NCBI RefSeq assembly: GCF_014648915.1
Contig: NZ_BMSA01000023.1
Span: 1-64,000 of the forward strand
DNA length: 64,000 bases
Direction of reading: 5' to 3'
DNA from: Streptomyces phaeofaciens
Lineage (GTDB): Bacteria > Actinomycetota > Actinomycetes > Streptomycetales > Streptomycetaceae
Shown here piece by piece: positions 35,952 through 44,830 of the stretch. The notes beneath the pieces were generated by a model. The model did not search any database, was not told the origin of the DNA, and worked only from the letters and a program-made list of their open reading frames with translations. A program made the translations under genes and the position numbers. The first letter of the stretch is position 1. Each line of letters opens with the position of its first letter.

Positions 35952-37819
35952 CCCCCGCCGTGGCCGCCGTGCCCCGCGCCGTGGTCGAACTTCAGGGCCT
36001 CGGGCGGCATGACGACGAAGGGCCGCATCATGCCCATGTCCTCGTGTTCGAGGAGGTGGCAGTGGTACATGAACCGCCCGTACGCCCCGTCGAACTTCCC
36101 CATCACCCGCAGGGCCTGGGGCCCGGGCACCTGGAAGACGTCCTTGTGCCCCAGCTCGTTGGGCGCGAGCGGGATCCGGGTGCCGGCGTCGAACCGCACC
36201 GGCGTCCGGGTGCCGCCGAGGGTGAGGTCGAAGCCGGACGCGTCGTAGGCGTCACGGCCGAGGACCTGGAAGTCGGCCAGGTGGATGTGCATGGGGTGGA
36301 GGATCGGCGAGAGGTTGAGGAAGGTCCACTGCTCGTAGGTGCCCTCCCCGATGGTGAAGCCGAGACCGTCGTTGAACGTCCGTGCCGTACGGCGGTACGT
36401 CTTCGTCGTGCCGTTGGCGCCGGTGACCTGGATGACGCCCTCGGCCGGGATCGAGACCTCGGCCGGGTCCTCGACCTCGGCCATCTCCCAGATCTCCGGG
36501 TGGCCGCCGGAGCCCTTGGTGCCGGGCGGGGTGAGCACGATCAGCCGGTGGCCGTGCGGGATGTCGTGGGAGAGCCGGCGGAAGGAGCCGGAGAGCACCT
36601 CGGGCAGGGCGAAGGAGTCCTCCTCGCAGGTCTCGCGGACCCGGAACTCCATGACCTCCGGGTAGCGCACCCCGCCCACCGGGTCGGGGGTGCCGGCCGG
36701 CTGGCCCGGGCCCTTGTCGACCAGCCGGAGCCGGCGGCCGCCGAGGCCCCGGAAGTCGACCAGCAGGTCGAAGCGCTCGGCCGGGGCGGCCGTCAAGGCC
36801 GGCAGGGCCTCGTCGAAGTCGACAGGCACCGGGCGCGGCAGCAGCCCGCCGTCGCTGCCGATCTGATGGATGATCCCCGGCACCGGCTGGTCGTCCTCGT
36901 CGATCAGGACGAGGTTGTAGATGCGCGCGTTGGACGCGTTGACCAGCCGGAAGCGGTACCAGGCGTCGTCGACGTCGGCGTACGGCCAGATCTGACCGTT
37001 GACCGTGTTGTACGGGCCGAAGAACGGGATGGAGACCGGCTTGCCCGTCTCCGGATTGGACTGCTGGACGATCAGCGTCTTGTGCAGCAGCCGGCCGTTG
37101 AGGCGGCCGTCCTCGTCGGTGTCGAGGTTGCGGTCGGCGAGGAGCAGTGGGATCTCCCGCTCCCCGGAGGGCAGGCCCAGCGCGTCCTCCTCGTCGTCAC
37201 GGACGAGGTAGGTGCCGTACAGGCCCGCCATCACGTTCCACCGGGTGATGTTCATGGCGTGGTCGTGGTACCACCACTGCACCGCCTGGTGGTCGTTCGG
37301 ATACTCCGAGAGCTGGGCGTCGCCGAAGCCGACCGCGTTGTCCGTCCAGCCGTCGTTGCCGCCGCCGGTCTGCGCGCCGTGCAGATGGGTCACGGTCCAG
37401 GCGGGCAGCGCGGCGACGTCCTTGTTCGGTTCGGCGCCGCCGCGGCCCGGTTCGGTGTTGGCCGCCGGGGTGCCCGGCGGCCCGATGGGCACCTCGACGG
37501 CGGTGACCGGGTACTCGCTCCCCTTGGGGATGCGGTTGGTCCAGGCGATGCGGACGCGCTGTCCGCGCCGCACCTCGATGGTCGGGCCCGGCACCTGGCC
37601 GTCGTACCCCCACATGAGGGTGGGCGGCAGCTGCGGGTGGAGGCGCACCCAGGCGGGGCGCAGGGCGATCTCGGTCTCGTGGGTCACGTCGTCGGTCGCG
37701 GGCCGCAGGACGGGCGGGACGGTCAGCGGCGCCACGTACGGCGTCAGCTCGCCGGGCGCCGGTGCCTGGTCGCGCTCCTTCGCTAAGACCTCGTTGATCG
37801 GCTCGATCGTGTCGGTCAA
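35939..37819 (-). CDS. phsA: Phenoxazinone synthase-type multicopper oxidase
   Basis: 626 residues, three cupredoxin domains. The copper-binding motifs are VTHLHGAQTGG, WWYHDHAMNITRWN, ILHPMHIHLADF and YHCHLLEHEDMGMM, covering the type 1 site and trinuclear centre, and the C-terminus is His/Gly-rich. The sequence is extremely close to what I remember of S. antibioticus phenoxazinone synthase, including WVRLHPQLPPTLMWGYDGQV. That enzyme couples o-aminophenols to the phenoxazinone ring of actinomycin. No actinomycin genes are here, so in this strain it is more likely a general aminophenol or laccase-like oxidase, or part of copper tolerance. No signal peptide is visible. geoA lies 81 bp upstream on the same strand. 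Confidence 0.92.
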   Translation of the reverse strand: MTDTIEPINEVLAKERDQAPAPGELTPYVAPLTVPPVLRPATDDVTHETEIALRPAWVRLHPQLPPTLMWGYDGQVPGPTIEVRRGQRVRIAWTNRIPKGSEYPVTAVEVPIGPPGTPAANTEPGRGGAEPNKDVAALPAWTVTHLHGAQTGGGNDGWTDNAVGFGDAQLSEYPNDHQAVQWWYHDHAMNITRWNVMAGLYGTYLVRDDEEDALGLPSGEREIPLLLADRNLDTDEDGRLNGRLLHKTLIVQQSNPETGKPVSIPFFGPYNTVNGQIWPYADVDDAWYRFRLVNASNARIYNLVLIDEDDQPVPGIIHQIGSDGGLLPRPVPVDFDEALPALTAAPAERFDLLVDFRGLGGRRLRLVDKGPGQPAGTPDPVGGVRYPEVMEFRVRETCEEDSFALPEVLSGSFRRLSHDIPHGHRLIVLTPPGTKGSGGHPEIWEMAEVEDPAEVSIPAEGVIQVTGANGTTKTYRRTARTFNDGLGFTIGEGTYEQWTFLNLSPILHPMHIHLADFQVLGRDAYDASGFDLTLGGTRTPVRFDAGTRIPLAPNELGHKDVFQVPGPQALRVMGKFDGAYGRFMYHCHLLEHEDMGMMRPFVVMPPEALKFDHGAGHGGHGGGHTG

Positions 37820-37900
37820 GGTCGAACACCCCCGTGTTCTCTTGGTCGTTCCCCTTGCCCCATAAGACGCCTGACGCCCCGGACGCGTTCCCCGAATGCC

Positions 37901-40090
37901 CTATTCCGTATATGTAAGTCCTGAAAGCAGGAGATGAACGGGCGGAGCCGCCGACGACCGGTCCGGCACGAAGCCATGGGCGCGGCGGGCCAGGTAGCCG
38001 GACTTGTAGCGGTCCACCTCGCGATGCCAGTGCAGGATGCCCGAGAGCCAGTTCCGGAGGTCGCCCACGTAGTTCCCCAGCGCCGCGCGCGCCTCGGCCG
38101 ACAGCGCGAAGTCGTCCTGGAGGACGGGCAGTTCGTGGGTGATGATGTGCTCGAACTGCTGCATGCGCTGGGTCATCAGGTCGTGCACGATGCCGAGCGC
38201 GGCCGGGTAGTCGCAGCCGAAGAAGTGCTGCACGACGAGGATCGCGTTGTGCATCTCCCCCTCGTACTCGATCTCCTTCTGGTACGAGAAGACGTCGTTG
38301 GTCAGACACGCGTAGTCGATGGCCGCGTTCTCCAGCGCCCGGACGGGCCCGCTGCGGTAGACCTCCGGCGGGATCGCCGGGCCCGCGCCCATGCGGCACA
38401 GGCTCAGCGTGAGGTCGGAACCGAAGGTGGCGCGGCGCATCTCCAGGTAGTCCACCGGGTCGGGGACGCGGTTCTGGAGCTGGTTGGACAGCTCCCACAC
38501 CCAGCTCTCGGTCATCTTGTCGACCGCGTCGCGCAGGGTGCGCCGCTGACCGGGGGTCATGCCGGCGGTGGTGCGGGCCCACAGATCGATCAGGCCGCGC
38601 TCCATGCCGTTGACGGGGACGACCGGCACCTGCTCACCGTCGACGGGCATACAGGCCGACAGCCGGGCCGTGGTCAGCCGGGCGGCGGCGAGGTCACGGC
38701 GGCCACCGAAGACCAGCGGGTAGTAGTCGTCGCCGTAGGTGCCCCAGGCGAGCCAGTGGGCGCTGAGGTCGAGGGCCTGCTCGGTGGCGTCCGGGTCCAG
38801 GCCGGCCGAGCAGAGCGGGAGGTCGTAGGCGGCGAGCTTGTCCTCGTCCCACACGCCCTCCTCCAGCATGCCCATGCGGTGCATCCACGCGGTCAGCCGC
38901 GGACGGCACGCCTCCAGGTGCGGGCTCAGCTCGACCTGGTACGGCATGTGGAAGTCGGGCAGCAGCGAGGGCCCGACCTTCTGGAAGGGCACGTGCGCGT
39001 ACGCGCGCAGCCGCTCCGCGGCGGCCGAGGCGAGCAGCGCCACGACATCGGAGGCGGACGTACCGGGACCGGTCAGCCGCTGCCAGGGCGCGACGGAGGC
39101 GGCACCCTCGTTCATGTAGCGGCTGGAGCGCATGTGCCACTCGTGGCCGCCGGACTGCCAGTCCTGGAGCCCCTTGGCGTACGCGGCGACGGCGGCCACC
39201 TCGTCGAGGCGCAGTCCCTTCTCCAGGGCCAGCGCGGGGACCTCGGTGAACGCGGTGTGCTCGAACTGGTGGAGGCGGGAGGTGAGGATGTCGTTGACGG
39301 TGTCGGCGGCCTCCTGGGTGGTGCAGCCGAAGAAGGTCTCCAGGACGAGCACGCCGTTGCTGTTCTCCCCCTCGTCCTCGACCTCGCGCTGGTACGAGAA
39401 CAGGTCGTTGCGCAGGTGGACGGCGTCGGAGAAGGTCTCCATCAGCACCCGCAGCGGCCGCGACCCGGCGACGGCCGTCGGGACCTCGGCGGTCGCGTAC
39501 TCCACGAGCCCCGCCGACCAGGGGGCACCGCCCACCTTGCGGCGCATCTCGATGTACTCGACGGGGTTGGCGATCCGCCCCTCGTGGATGTTGGACAGCT
39601 CCCACATCGACTCGTTGAGCAGGTGCTCCGTCGCGACGGCGAACCGCCGCCGCCAGTCCTCGGACATGGCCGGCACCGTGCGCGCCCACAGGTCCTTCAG
39701 GCCGGCCTCGACCGGGTTCAGCGGCTCGGGCACGGGCGTCGCCGGGTCCGGCGGCATGAAGAGCGGAAGCCGGTCCAGGTGCGCCTTTCCGGCGGCCCGG
39801 TCCGGGGTGCGCTTGAACATGTCGAGGAAGTGGTCGTCGAAGAAGAACACCCACACGTACCAGTCGGTGATCAGCGACAGCGCGGGGCCGTCGCAGTCGG
39901 GGTGCGTGTAGGCGCAGAGCAGGCCGTAGTCGTGCGCCTCCAGATCGGCCTGCTCCCAGATCCCGGACCCCTCCAGCATGCCCATGTCGCGCGCCCACCG
40001 CGTCGAGTGGGCGCGCGCCTGATCGACATGCGGGTTCAGCCGCGCGGGATGCGGCATGTAGAAGTGCGGGAGTTCGAACGGCTGCTTCAT
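37901..40090 (-). CDS. geoA: Geosmin synthase (bifunctional germacradienol/geosmin synthase)
   Basis: 729 residues, two class I terpene synthase domains in tandem. The N-terminal domain has the Asp-rich FFFDDHFLD near residue 85 and the Mg2+-binding NDLFSYQREVEDEGE. The C-terminal domain has DDYYPL and NDVFSYQKEIEYEGE. The first half converts farnesyl diphosphate to germacradienol; the second cleaves it to geosmin with loss of acetone. The length and both motif sets match characterised Streptomyces enzymes, except that DDHFLE is DDHFLD here. ATG at 40090 gives the conserved MKQPFELPHFYMPHPARLNP start. Confidence 0.97.
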   Translation of the reverse strand: MKQPFELPHFYMPHPARLNPHVDQARAHSTRWARDMGMLEGSGIWEQADLEAHDYGLLCAYTHPDCDGPALSLITDWYVWVFFFDDHFLDMFKRTPDRAAGKAHLDRLPLFMPPDPATPVPEPLNPVEAGLKDLWARTVPAMSEDWRRRFAVATEHLLNESMWELSNIHEGRIANPVEYIEMRRKVGGAPWSAGLVEYATAEVPTAVAGSRPLRVLMETFSDAVHLRNDLFSYQREVEDEGENSNGVLVLETFFGCTTQEAADTVNDILTSRLHQFEHTAFTEVPALALEKGLRLDEVAAVAAYAKGLQDWQSGGHEWHMRSSRYMNEGAASVAPWQRLTGPGTSASDVVALLASAAAERLRAYAHVPFQKVGPSLLPDFHMPYQVELSPHLEACRPRLTAWMHRMGMLEEGVWDEDKLAAYDLPLCSAGLDPDATEQALDLSAHWLAWGTYGDDYYPLVFGGRRDLAAARLTTARLSACMPVDGEQVPVVPVNGMERGLIDLWARTTAGMTPGQRRTLRDAVDKMTESWVWELSNQLQNRVPDPVDYLEMRRATFGSDLTLSLCRMGAGPAIPPEVYRSGPVRALENAAIDYACLTNDVFSYQKEIEYEGEMHNAILVVQHFFGCDYPAALGIVHDLMTQRMQQFEHIITHELPVLQDDFALSAEARAALGNYVGDLRNWLSGILHWHREVDRYKSGYLARRAHGFVPDRSSAAPPVHLLLSGLTYTE

Positions 40091-40287
40091 GGCCGGGCCC
40101 TACCCTCGGCCTGCGCGGGCCATCCGTGGGGCGGCACATGATCACACCATCCAGTGAACCGGACGGGAAGCCCTGCGCGGGACGGGAGTCGCGCCGCGCG
40201 GGCAGCGCACGCACGGGACTTCGACCGCGGCCGGGCCGGCGGGCTCGCGCCCTTGCCGGACACCGCGGCCGGGGTCACCGTGGTCCC

Positions 40288-40434
40288 ATGGCATCCTCCC
40301 CGGAGACCCTCACGCCCGCCCACGCGACTCCCGCCGCCGGGCACCACCCGAGGGACGCGACACCGCCGGAGCCGGTCCGGGTGGGGGAGGACTTCCTCCG
40401 GGCGGACTCCCTCGGAGAGGGCGGATCCGCGTGA
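40288..40434 (+). CDS. Small 48-residue protein coupled to the P450 gene
   Basis: An ORF beginning MASSPETLTPAHATPAAGHH and ending RADSLGEGGSA. Its TGA overlaps the GTG start of the P450 gene by 4 bp (GTGA), which usually marks a real upstream gene. Composition is Pro/Ala/His-rich with few hydrophobic residues and no known domain. The ribosome binding site is weak, so the start is uncertain. From memory S. avermitilis also has one gene between geoA and its divergent CYP180A1 gene, which would fit. Function is unknown. Confidence 0.5.
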   Translation: MASSPETLTPAHATPAAGHHPRDATPPEPVRVGEDFLRADSLGEGGSA

Positions 40435-41693
40435 CCGTGCGCGAGACCCCGCCCGCGCCGGACGTCTTCGACCCCCGGCAGTACGCCGCCGGCGTGCCGT
40501 ACGCCGCCTACCGCGTCCTGCGCGACCACCACCCGGTGTCCTGGCAGGCCGAGCCGGAGGTGCTGGGCTGGCCCGCCGGGCCCGGATTCTGGGCCGTGAC
40601 CCGGCACGCGGACGTCGTGCGGGTGCTGAAGGACTCGGCGACCTACTCCTCCCACCTCGGGGCCACACAGATCCGTGACCCCGCTCCCGGGGACCTGCCG
40701 TTCATCCGGCGCATGATGCTCAATCAGGATCCGCCGGACCACGGACGGCTGCGGAGACTGGTGAGCCGGGCCTTCACCCCCGGCCGGATCGAGCGCTTCA
40801 CCGCACTCGCCGGGGAACGGGCCCGCACCCTGTGCGCCCGCGCCGTCGCACACGCCCGCACGGCGGACGGGACCGTGGACCTGGTGGCCGCCGTCACCGA
40901 CGACTACGCCCTGCTCAACCTCGCCGACCTGCTGGGCGTCCCGGAGAGCGACCGCGCACTGCTGCTGCACTGGACGCGCCGGGTCATCGGCTACCAGGAT
41001 CCCGACGAGGCCGGTCCCGGCCGGCACGACGCCACGGGCCGGCCGGTCGACCCGCGCTCCCCCGCCGCCCTGCGGGACATGTTCGCGTACGCGCAACGAC
41101 TCGCCGGCCACAAGCGGCACCACCCCGCAGACGACGTGCTGACGGTCCTGGCCCTCGACGGCGAACTCGCCGACGCCGAGCTGGAGATGTTCTTCTTCCT
41201 GCTCACCGTCGCCGGCAACGACACCGTGCGCAGCGCCGCCCCGGGCGGGCTGCTTGCCCTCGCCGAACACCCTCGCGGGTACGAACGGCTGCGCGCGGGC
41301 GAGATCGAACTCGCGCCCGCCGTCGACGAGTTGCTGCGCTGGCATCCACCGGTGCTGACCTTCCGGCGCACCGCCGCCCGGGACACCGAGCTCGCGGGGC
41401 GGCCGATCCGCGCGGGCGACAAGGTGGTCGTCTTCCACGCCGCCGCCAACCGGGACGAGCGGGCCTTCCCCGACCCCGACCGGCTCGACCTGTCCCGTAC
41501 GCCCAACCCGCACGTGTCCTTCGGCGACGGACCCCACGTCTGCCTGGGCGCGCACTTCGCCCGGCTCCAGCTGCGCGTGCTCTACCGGGAGGTGCTGCGG
41601 GCCCTGCCCCGGCTGCGGACCGCCGGGCCGCCGAGGCGGCTGGTCTCCAATTTCATCAACGGGATCAAGTCGCTGCCGGTGCATGTGGATTGA
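40431..41693 (+). CDS. Cytochrome P450 (CYP180A1-like by context)
   Basis: 420 residues, soluble class I bacterial P450. The I-helix oxygen motif is VAGNDTVRSAA, the K-helix ExxR is in DELLRWHPP, and the heme loop is FGDGPHVCLGAHFARLQ with the Cys thiolate. The gene is divergent from geoA. I recall that S. avermitilis has CYP180A1 near geoA and that geosmin formation does not need it, so the substrate is open. GTG at 40431 overlaps the upstream small ORF. Redox-partner genes are absent. Confidence 0.92.
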   Translation: MTVRETPPAPDVFDPRQYAAGVPYAAYRVLRDHHPVSWQAEPEVLGWPAGPGFWAVTRHADVVRVLKDSATYSSHLGATQIRDPAPGDLPFIRRMMLNQDPPDHGRLRRLVSRAFTPGRIERFTALAGERARTLCARAVAHARTADGTVDLVAAVTDDYALLNLADLLGVPESDRALLLHWTRRVIGYQDPDEAGPGRHDATGRPVDPRSPAALRDMFAYAQRLAGHKRHHPADDVLTVLALDGELADAELEMFFFLLTVAGNDTVRSAAPGGLLALAEHPRGYERLRAGEIELAPAVDELLRWHPPVLTFRRTAARDTELAGRPIRAGDKVVVFHAAANRDERAFPDPDRLDLSRTPNPHVSFGDGPHVCLGAHFARLQLRVLYREVLRALPRLRTAGPPRRLVSNFINGIKSLPVHVD

Positions 41694-41742
41694 GCGCACC
41701 TGGCGGACCGGACGGGCCCGGACGGGCCGGCCGGATCGCGGG

Positions 41743-42963
41743 TCACGGTCGCACCTGCACCAGGGCGTGGGTGCCGCCGGTGCGCCAGCGCTGCACCTCG
41801 GCGGCCACCAGGGCGGCCTCGGTCCGTGCGGACAGACCCGTGATCACTTCGGACTTCAGGGTGCGCAGCGCGGCCACCGGGCCGGGGAAGTACGCGGTGA
41901 CCTCGGCGAAGGGGGTGGTCGGCGGCCACCGGCGGTCACCCACCAGACGGCGGTAGTTGAGGTCGCCCTTCACGATCGTCACGGCGGCCGCGGCGAACTC
42001 CGCCCGCAGATCGTCCGGCAGCTCCGCGTACGGCAGCGGGCCCGCGGAGAAGGGGTGGGCGCGGACCGTGAGACGGCCGTCCGCCATGGCCTCCCACAGT
42101 CGCCTGCCGTATCCGGCAGCCGCACCCGGCGCACGGGTCAGCTTCCGCAGCGCGTCGACGACGTCGGCGGGTGTGGCGTCGGAGACGTAGTAGGGGTACG
42201 GCTTGACCTGCAGTACGACCCGCCCGGCCCGGCCGTGGGCGAGGAGGTGCGCGGCGAGGAGCAGATCGGGGATCAGCTCACGGCCCGCGTTGTCGGCGAT
42301 CAGACAGACGGTGCGGGTGGGCGCGGCGGCGCTCTCGTCACCGGTGCCCGCACCACGGTCGGGGGCCGGCAGCAGCGACCAGAGCGCCTCGCTGTCGTCG
42401 GCCACCAGGCCCGGTGCGGCGTCCCGTTGCTCCGCCTCGGCGTCGGAGAGACGAAAGCCCAGGTCGGCGCGGTTGCCCCAGAGCGAGCCGTGCAGCAGGG
42501 CGCGGGCCCGTTCGTCGGCGGGGCGGGTTTCGAGGGTGTCGAGGACGGCCAGTTCCTCGTCGGTCTCGGGCGCGTCGAGTTCGGCGAGCTTGAAGGGGCG
42601 GAACGGGTCGATGCCCTGCCAGACACCGGTACCGAAGTAGCCGACGGCGTCGAGGAGGCGACGGTAGAAGTAGCTCTCCGACCAGAGCCAGGGCACGTCG
42701 AACCAGGACCGGCCCGCGTACGCGTCGAGCCCCCAGTCGCGCCACCGCTCGCCGTCGTGCGCGTCGGCGGGAAGCGGTTCGATCACGCCCTTGACGCAGC
42801 TCTCCAGCAGCGCGTCCAGGGCGCGGTGGACGGCGCGGTCGTACGGGAAGGCGTCCCGTACCTGCCGGATGATCGCCGGGTGCCGTTCGGCGAGGACGCC
42901 GTGGGGGAAGGAGCCGGGCTCGTCGCCGAGGATCACGGGCGGCGGGGCGGGGGTGTCGGGCAT
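41743..42963 (-). CDS. ARMT1/DUF89-family metal-dependent phosphatase-like protein
   Basis: 406 residues. Motifs of the DUF89 damage-control phosphatase family are clear: CVKGVIEPLP near the N-terminus, LIADNAGRELIPDLLLAAHL with the metal-binding Asp-Asn, IVKGDLNYRRLVGD and LRTLKSEVITGL. Members dephosphorylate damaged or surplus sugar phosphates. ATG at 42963 has GGTGAGG directly upstream. The gene is convergent with the P450 gene and lies 67 bp downstream of a TetR regulator gene on the same strand. Confidence 0.88.
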   Translation of the reverse strand: MPDTPAPPPVILGDEPGSFPHGVLAERHPAIIRQVRDAFPYDRAVHRALDALLESCVKGVIEPLPADAHDGERWRDWGLDAYAGRSWFDVPWLWSESYFYRRLLDAVGYFGTGVWQGIDPFRPFKLAELDAPETDEELAVLDTLETRPADERARALLHGSLWGNRADLGFRLSDAEAEQRDAAPGLVADDSEALWSLLPAPDRGAGTGDESAAAPTRTVCLIADNAGRELIPDLLLAAHLLAHGRAGRVVLQVKPYPYYVSDATPADVVDALRKLTRAPGAAAGYGRRLWEAMADGRLTVRAHPFSAGPLPYAELPDDLRAEFAAAAVTIVKGDLNYRRLVGDRRWPPTTPFAEVTAYFPGPVAALRTLKSEVITGLSARTEAALVAAEVQRWRTGGTHALVQVRP

Positions 42964-43030
42964 GCGCCTCACCGTATCGCGCACACCGCCGACCTCCCCG
43001 TTTCCCGGGGTTTCTCCTCGTTTCCCCCGG

Positions 43031-43678
43031 TCACCCCACCATGATCTCGCGCTCCAGGCGGGCCGCCAGGCTGAGGTAGCGGGGCCGGCGGGGTACCGGC
43101 ACCAGGCCCCGGATGAGGACGTGCCACATCTCTGCCATCCTGCGGGGCAGCCGGGCCGCCGGTTCCCGGGAGCGGCCGACGACCCGGGTACCGACGAAGA
43201 AACAGACCAGGGAGTGGGCGACGGCGTCCACGTCGACGTCCGCGTGGATGTCGGATTCCTTCACCGCGCCGATCAGCCGACGGGTCATCAGCTCCAGCCA
43301 CTCGGTGAAGGGGTGGCGCAGGGGCGGTTTGACCTTGACGCCCCCGGTGGCGAGGCGGAGCCCCGCGCGAGCGATCGGGCCCTCGACCGACAGCCGCGCG
43401 AGGCCGAACGTGAGGCGCATCAACGCTTCCAGGGCCGGATAGCCGCGGTCGTCGATGTCGCCGGCGACCCGGCGCGAGGCCTGGGACTGGAGCTCCATGA
43501 TGGCGTGCGCCAGGTCCTCCTTCGCCGCGAAGTGGAAGTACAGGGCGCCTTTGGTGACATGGGCGTGCTCGACGATGTCACTGAGGCTGGTCGACTCGTA
43601 GCCGTGCCGGTCGAACAGGTCGGCTGCGGCCGTGATGATCGTCGCGCGGGTCTGTTCGGCGCGTAACTGCCTCGCCAT
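43031..43678 (-). CDS. TetR-family regulator, gamma-butyrolactone receptor-like
   Basis: 215 residues. The helix-turn-helix reads SLSDIVEHAHVTKGALYFHF, with the TKGALYFHF hallmark of ArpA/ScbR relatives. The ligand domain diverges more from ScbR than that of the gene at 44831-45481. It lies downstream of the AfsA-type gene on the same strand, 70 bp away, with an ARE-like element in the gap. It may be a pseudo-receptor that binds antibiotics or late signals, a common second component of such loci. ATG at 43678 is chosen because the DNA-binding domain starts right after it. Confidence 0.88.
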   Translation of the reverse strand: MARQLRAEQTRATIITAAADLFDRHGYESTSLSDIVEHAHVTKGALYFHFAAKEDLAHAIMELQSQASRRVAGDIDDRGYPALEALMRLTFGLARLSVEGPIARAGLRLATGGVKVKPPLRHPFTEWLELMTRRLIGAVKESDIHADVDVDAVAHSLVCFFVGTRVVGRSREPAARLPRRMAEMWHVLIRGLVPVPRRPRYLSLAARLEREIMVG

Positions 43679-43700
43679 CGAGTGGACTCTCCTGGGCCGG

Positions 43701-43730
43701 TAAAGAACGGGTCGTGCCGTTTGTTTCTTA
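43701..43730. promoter_or_regulatory. ARE-like element upstream of the second TetR gene
   Basis: The segment contains CCGTTTGTTTC (43717-43727) and the outer symmetric bases TAA-x2-AAC...GTT-x2-TTA, reminiscent of autoregulatory elements bound by gamma-butyrolactone receptors. It sits 23-52 bp upstream of the ATG at 43678. Confidence 0.5.
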
Positions 43731-43748
43731 CCCCCTGTACACAATAGC

Positions 43749-44651
43749 TCACCGTACGGCGGTGCCGACCAGGCACTCGAAAAACGTCGACTCCCCTTGT
43801 GTTCCGACGACTTGCACGTCGGTGCCGTGACCGCCCTTGATGTCGATCCAGATGGGTTCGTCCAGTTCGGCGTACCGGTGGAACAGGGCGTGGTACGCCA
43901 CGGGCACCTGGCCGTCGGGTCTGCGCAGCCGGGCGGCCTGGCGCGCGGCCTCCAGGAGGAGCATGCCGGGGACGTGGTCGAGCGGGTGGTCGAAGAAAAC
44001 GGGGTGTGCGGTATCTACTCGCAGTCGCCGGCGGTCGGGGTCACCGGTCGCGGCCAGGACGACGTCCGTGGGCAGCACGCGGTCCACGGCGGCCGGCGGC
44101 AGGCCGGGCGGGACGGGCAGGGCGGTCACCGTCTCGGGGCTGCGGCCGCCGCGCAGTCTGCGGTAGACGGACGGGCCGACACTGGTGAAGGCGACGTCCG
44201 CGGAGGCGACGCGTGCGCCGTCCCGCAGGACGTGCGCGGTGTAGCGGGCGCCGGCCAGGCGCCGGCCGCGGTGGCGGACGTCGGTGAAGACCAGGGTGAT
44301 CTCCGGCTCGGCGGGCAGCGGGCCGACATCCAACTGTGCGGCGACCGTGTCGACTTGGAACTCCTGGAGGACGAACTGATGATCCAGGGGTACCTCGTAC
44401 TCGGCGTGGGCGATGAGGGTGCCGGCCTGCCGGACGGTCTCGACGACGAGCAGCGGGTCGTACGCCGACCAGTCGGGGGACACGTGTAATCCGTGTGCGC
44501 GCGGCCATTGCACGGAGACCGCGAATCGGTCGGCTCCGGTGCGCCGCCAGCCGGTGAGCAGGGTCTCCGCGACCGCGGCGCGGTGCACCAGTTGGCGGGG
44601 CACGGTTGCGGTCAGCGTCGGAGCGTCGGCAAGCTGCCGCGGTCGAGTCAT
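43749..44651 (-). CDS. AfsA/ScbA-type gamma-butyrolactone synthesis enzyme
   Basis: 300 residues, the normal AfsA length, with two AfsA hot-dog repeats. The first has VQWPRAHGLHVS and LLVVETVRQAGTLIAHAEYE; the second has RLRVDTAHPVFFDHPLDHVP and GMLLLEAARQAARL, with the conserved Glu-x-x-Arg-Gln pair in each. The enzyme condenses a beta-ketoacyl-ACP with dihydroxyacetone phosphate, the first step of gamma-butyrolactone signal synthesis. ATG at 44651 has AGGGAGAG upstream. It is divergent from the ScbR-type receptor gene, the classic scbA-scbR layout. Confidence 0.93.
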   Translation of the reverse strand: MTRPRQLADAPTLTATVPRQLVHRAAVAETLLTGWRRTGADRFAVSVQWPRAHGLHVSPDWSAYDPLLVVETVRQAGTLIAHAEYEVPLDHQFVLQEFQVDTVAAQLDVGPLPAEPEITLVFTDVRHRGRRLAGARYTAHVLRDGARVASADVAFTSVGPSVYRRLRGGRSPETVTALPVPPGLPPAAVDRVLPTDVVLAATGDPDRRRLRVDTAHPVFFDHPLDHVPGMLLLEAARQAARLRRPDGQVPVAYHALFHRYAELDEPIWIDIKGGHGTDVQVVGTQGESTFFECLVGTAVR

Positions 44652-44713
44652 CTCTCTCCCTACGGTCCCCCGAAGGCAACGGCAGACGGCGAGCCGTCCG
44701 CTCCGGTTGGCGT

Positions 44714-44741
44714 TAGAGTACGAGGCGACCGGTTTGTTTTC
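44714..44741. promoter_or_regulatory. Promoter -10 and ARE half-site in the afsA-scbR gap
   Basis: TAGAGT at 44714-44719 is a perfect -10 hexamer for rightward transcription, though no TTGAC box is visible upstream. CCGGTTTGTTTTC at 44729-44741 immediately follows and resembles the conserved half of autoregulatory elements. A receptor bound here would block its own promoter. Confidence 0.5.
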
Positions 44742-44830
44742 AATGAGATCAGTCGACGGCATCCTATGATCGGGCCGAACCAGTGGACGATCGGCGGAAC
44801 CGGCCAACTCGGTGCCGTTAAGGGGCTCTT

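Noticed and set aside
40288..41693. P450-modified RiPP precursor plus P450
   Set aside because: The small ORF has no Tyr or Trp for the usual P450 cross-links, and the P450 looks like the known geoA-linked type. Kept only as a low-key finding on the small ORF.
35939..41693. A dedicated biosynthetic cluster made of phenoxazinone synthase, geosmin synthase and P450
   Set aside because: geoA makes geosmin alone, no further tailoring or precursor genes are present, and the order resembles conserved Streptomyces chromosome.
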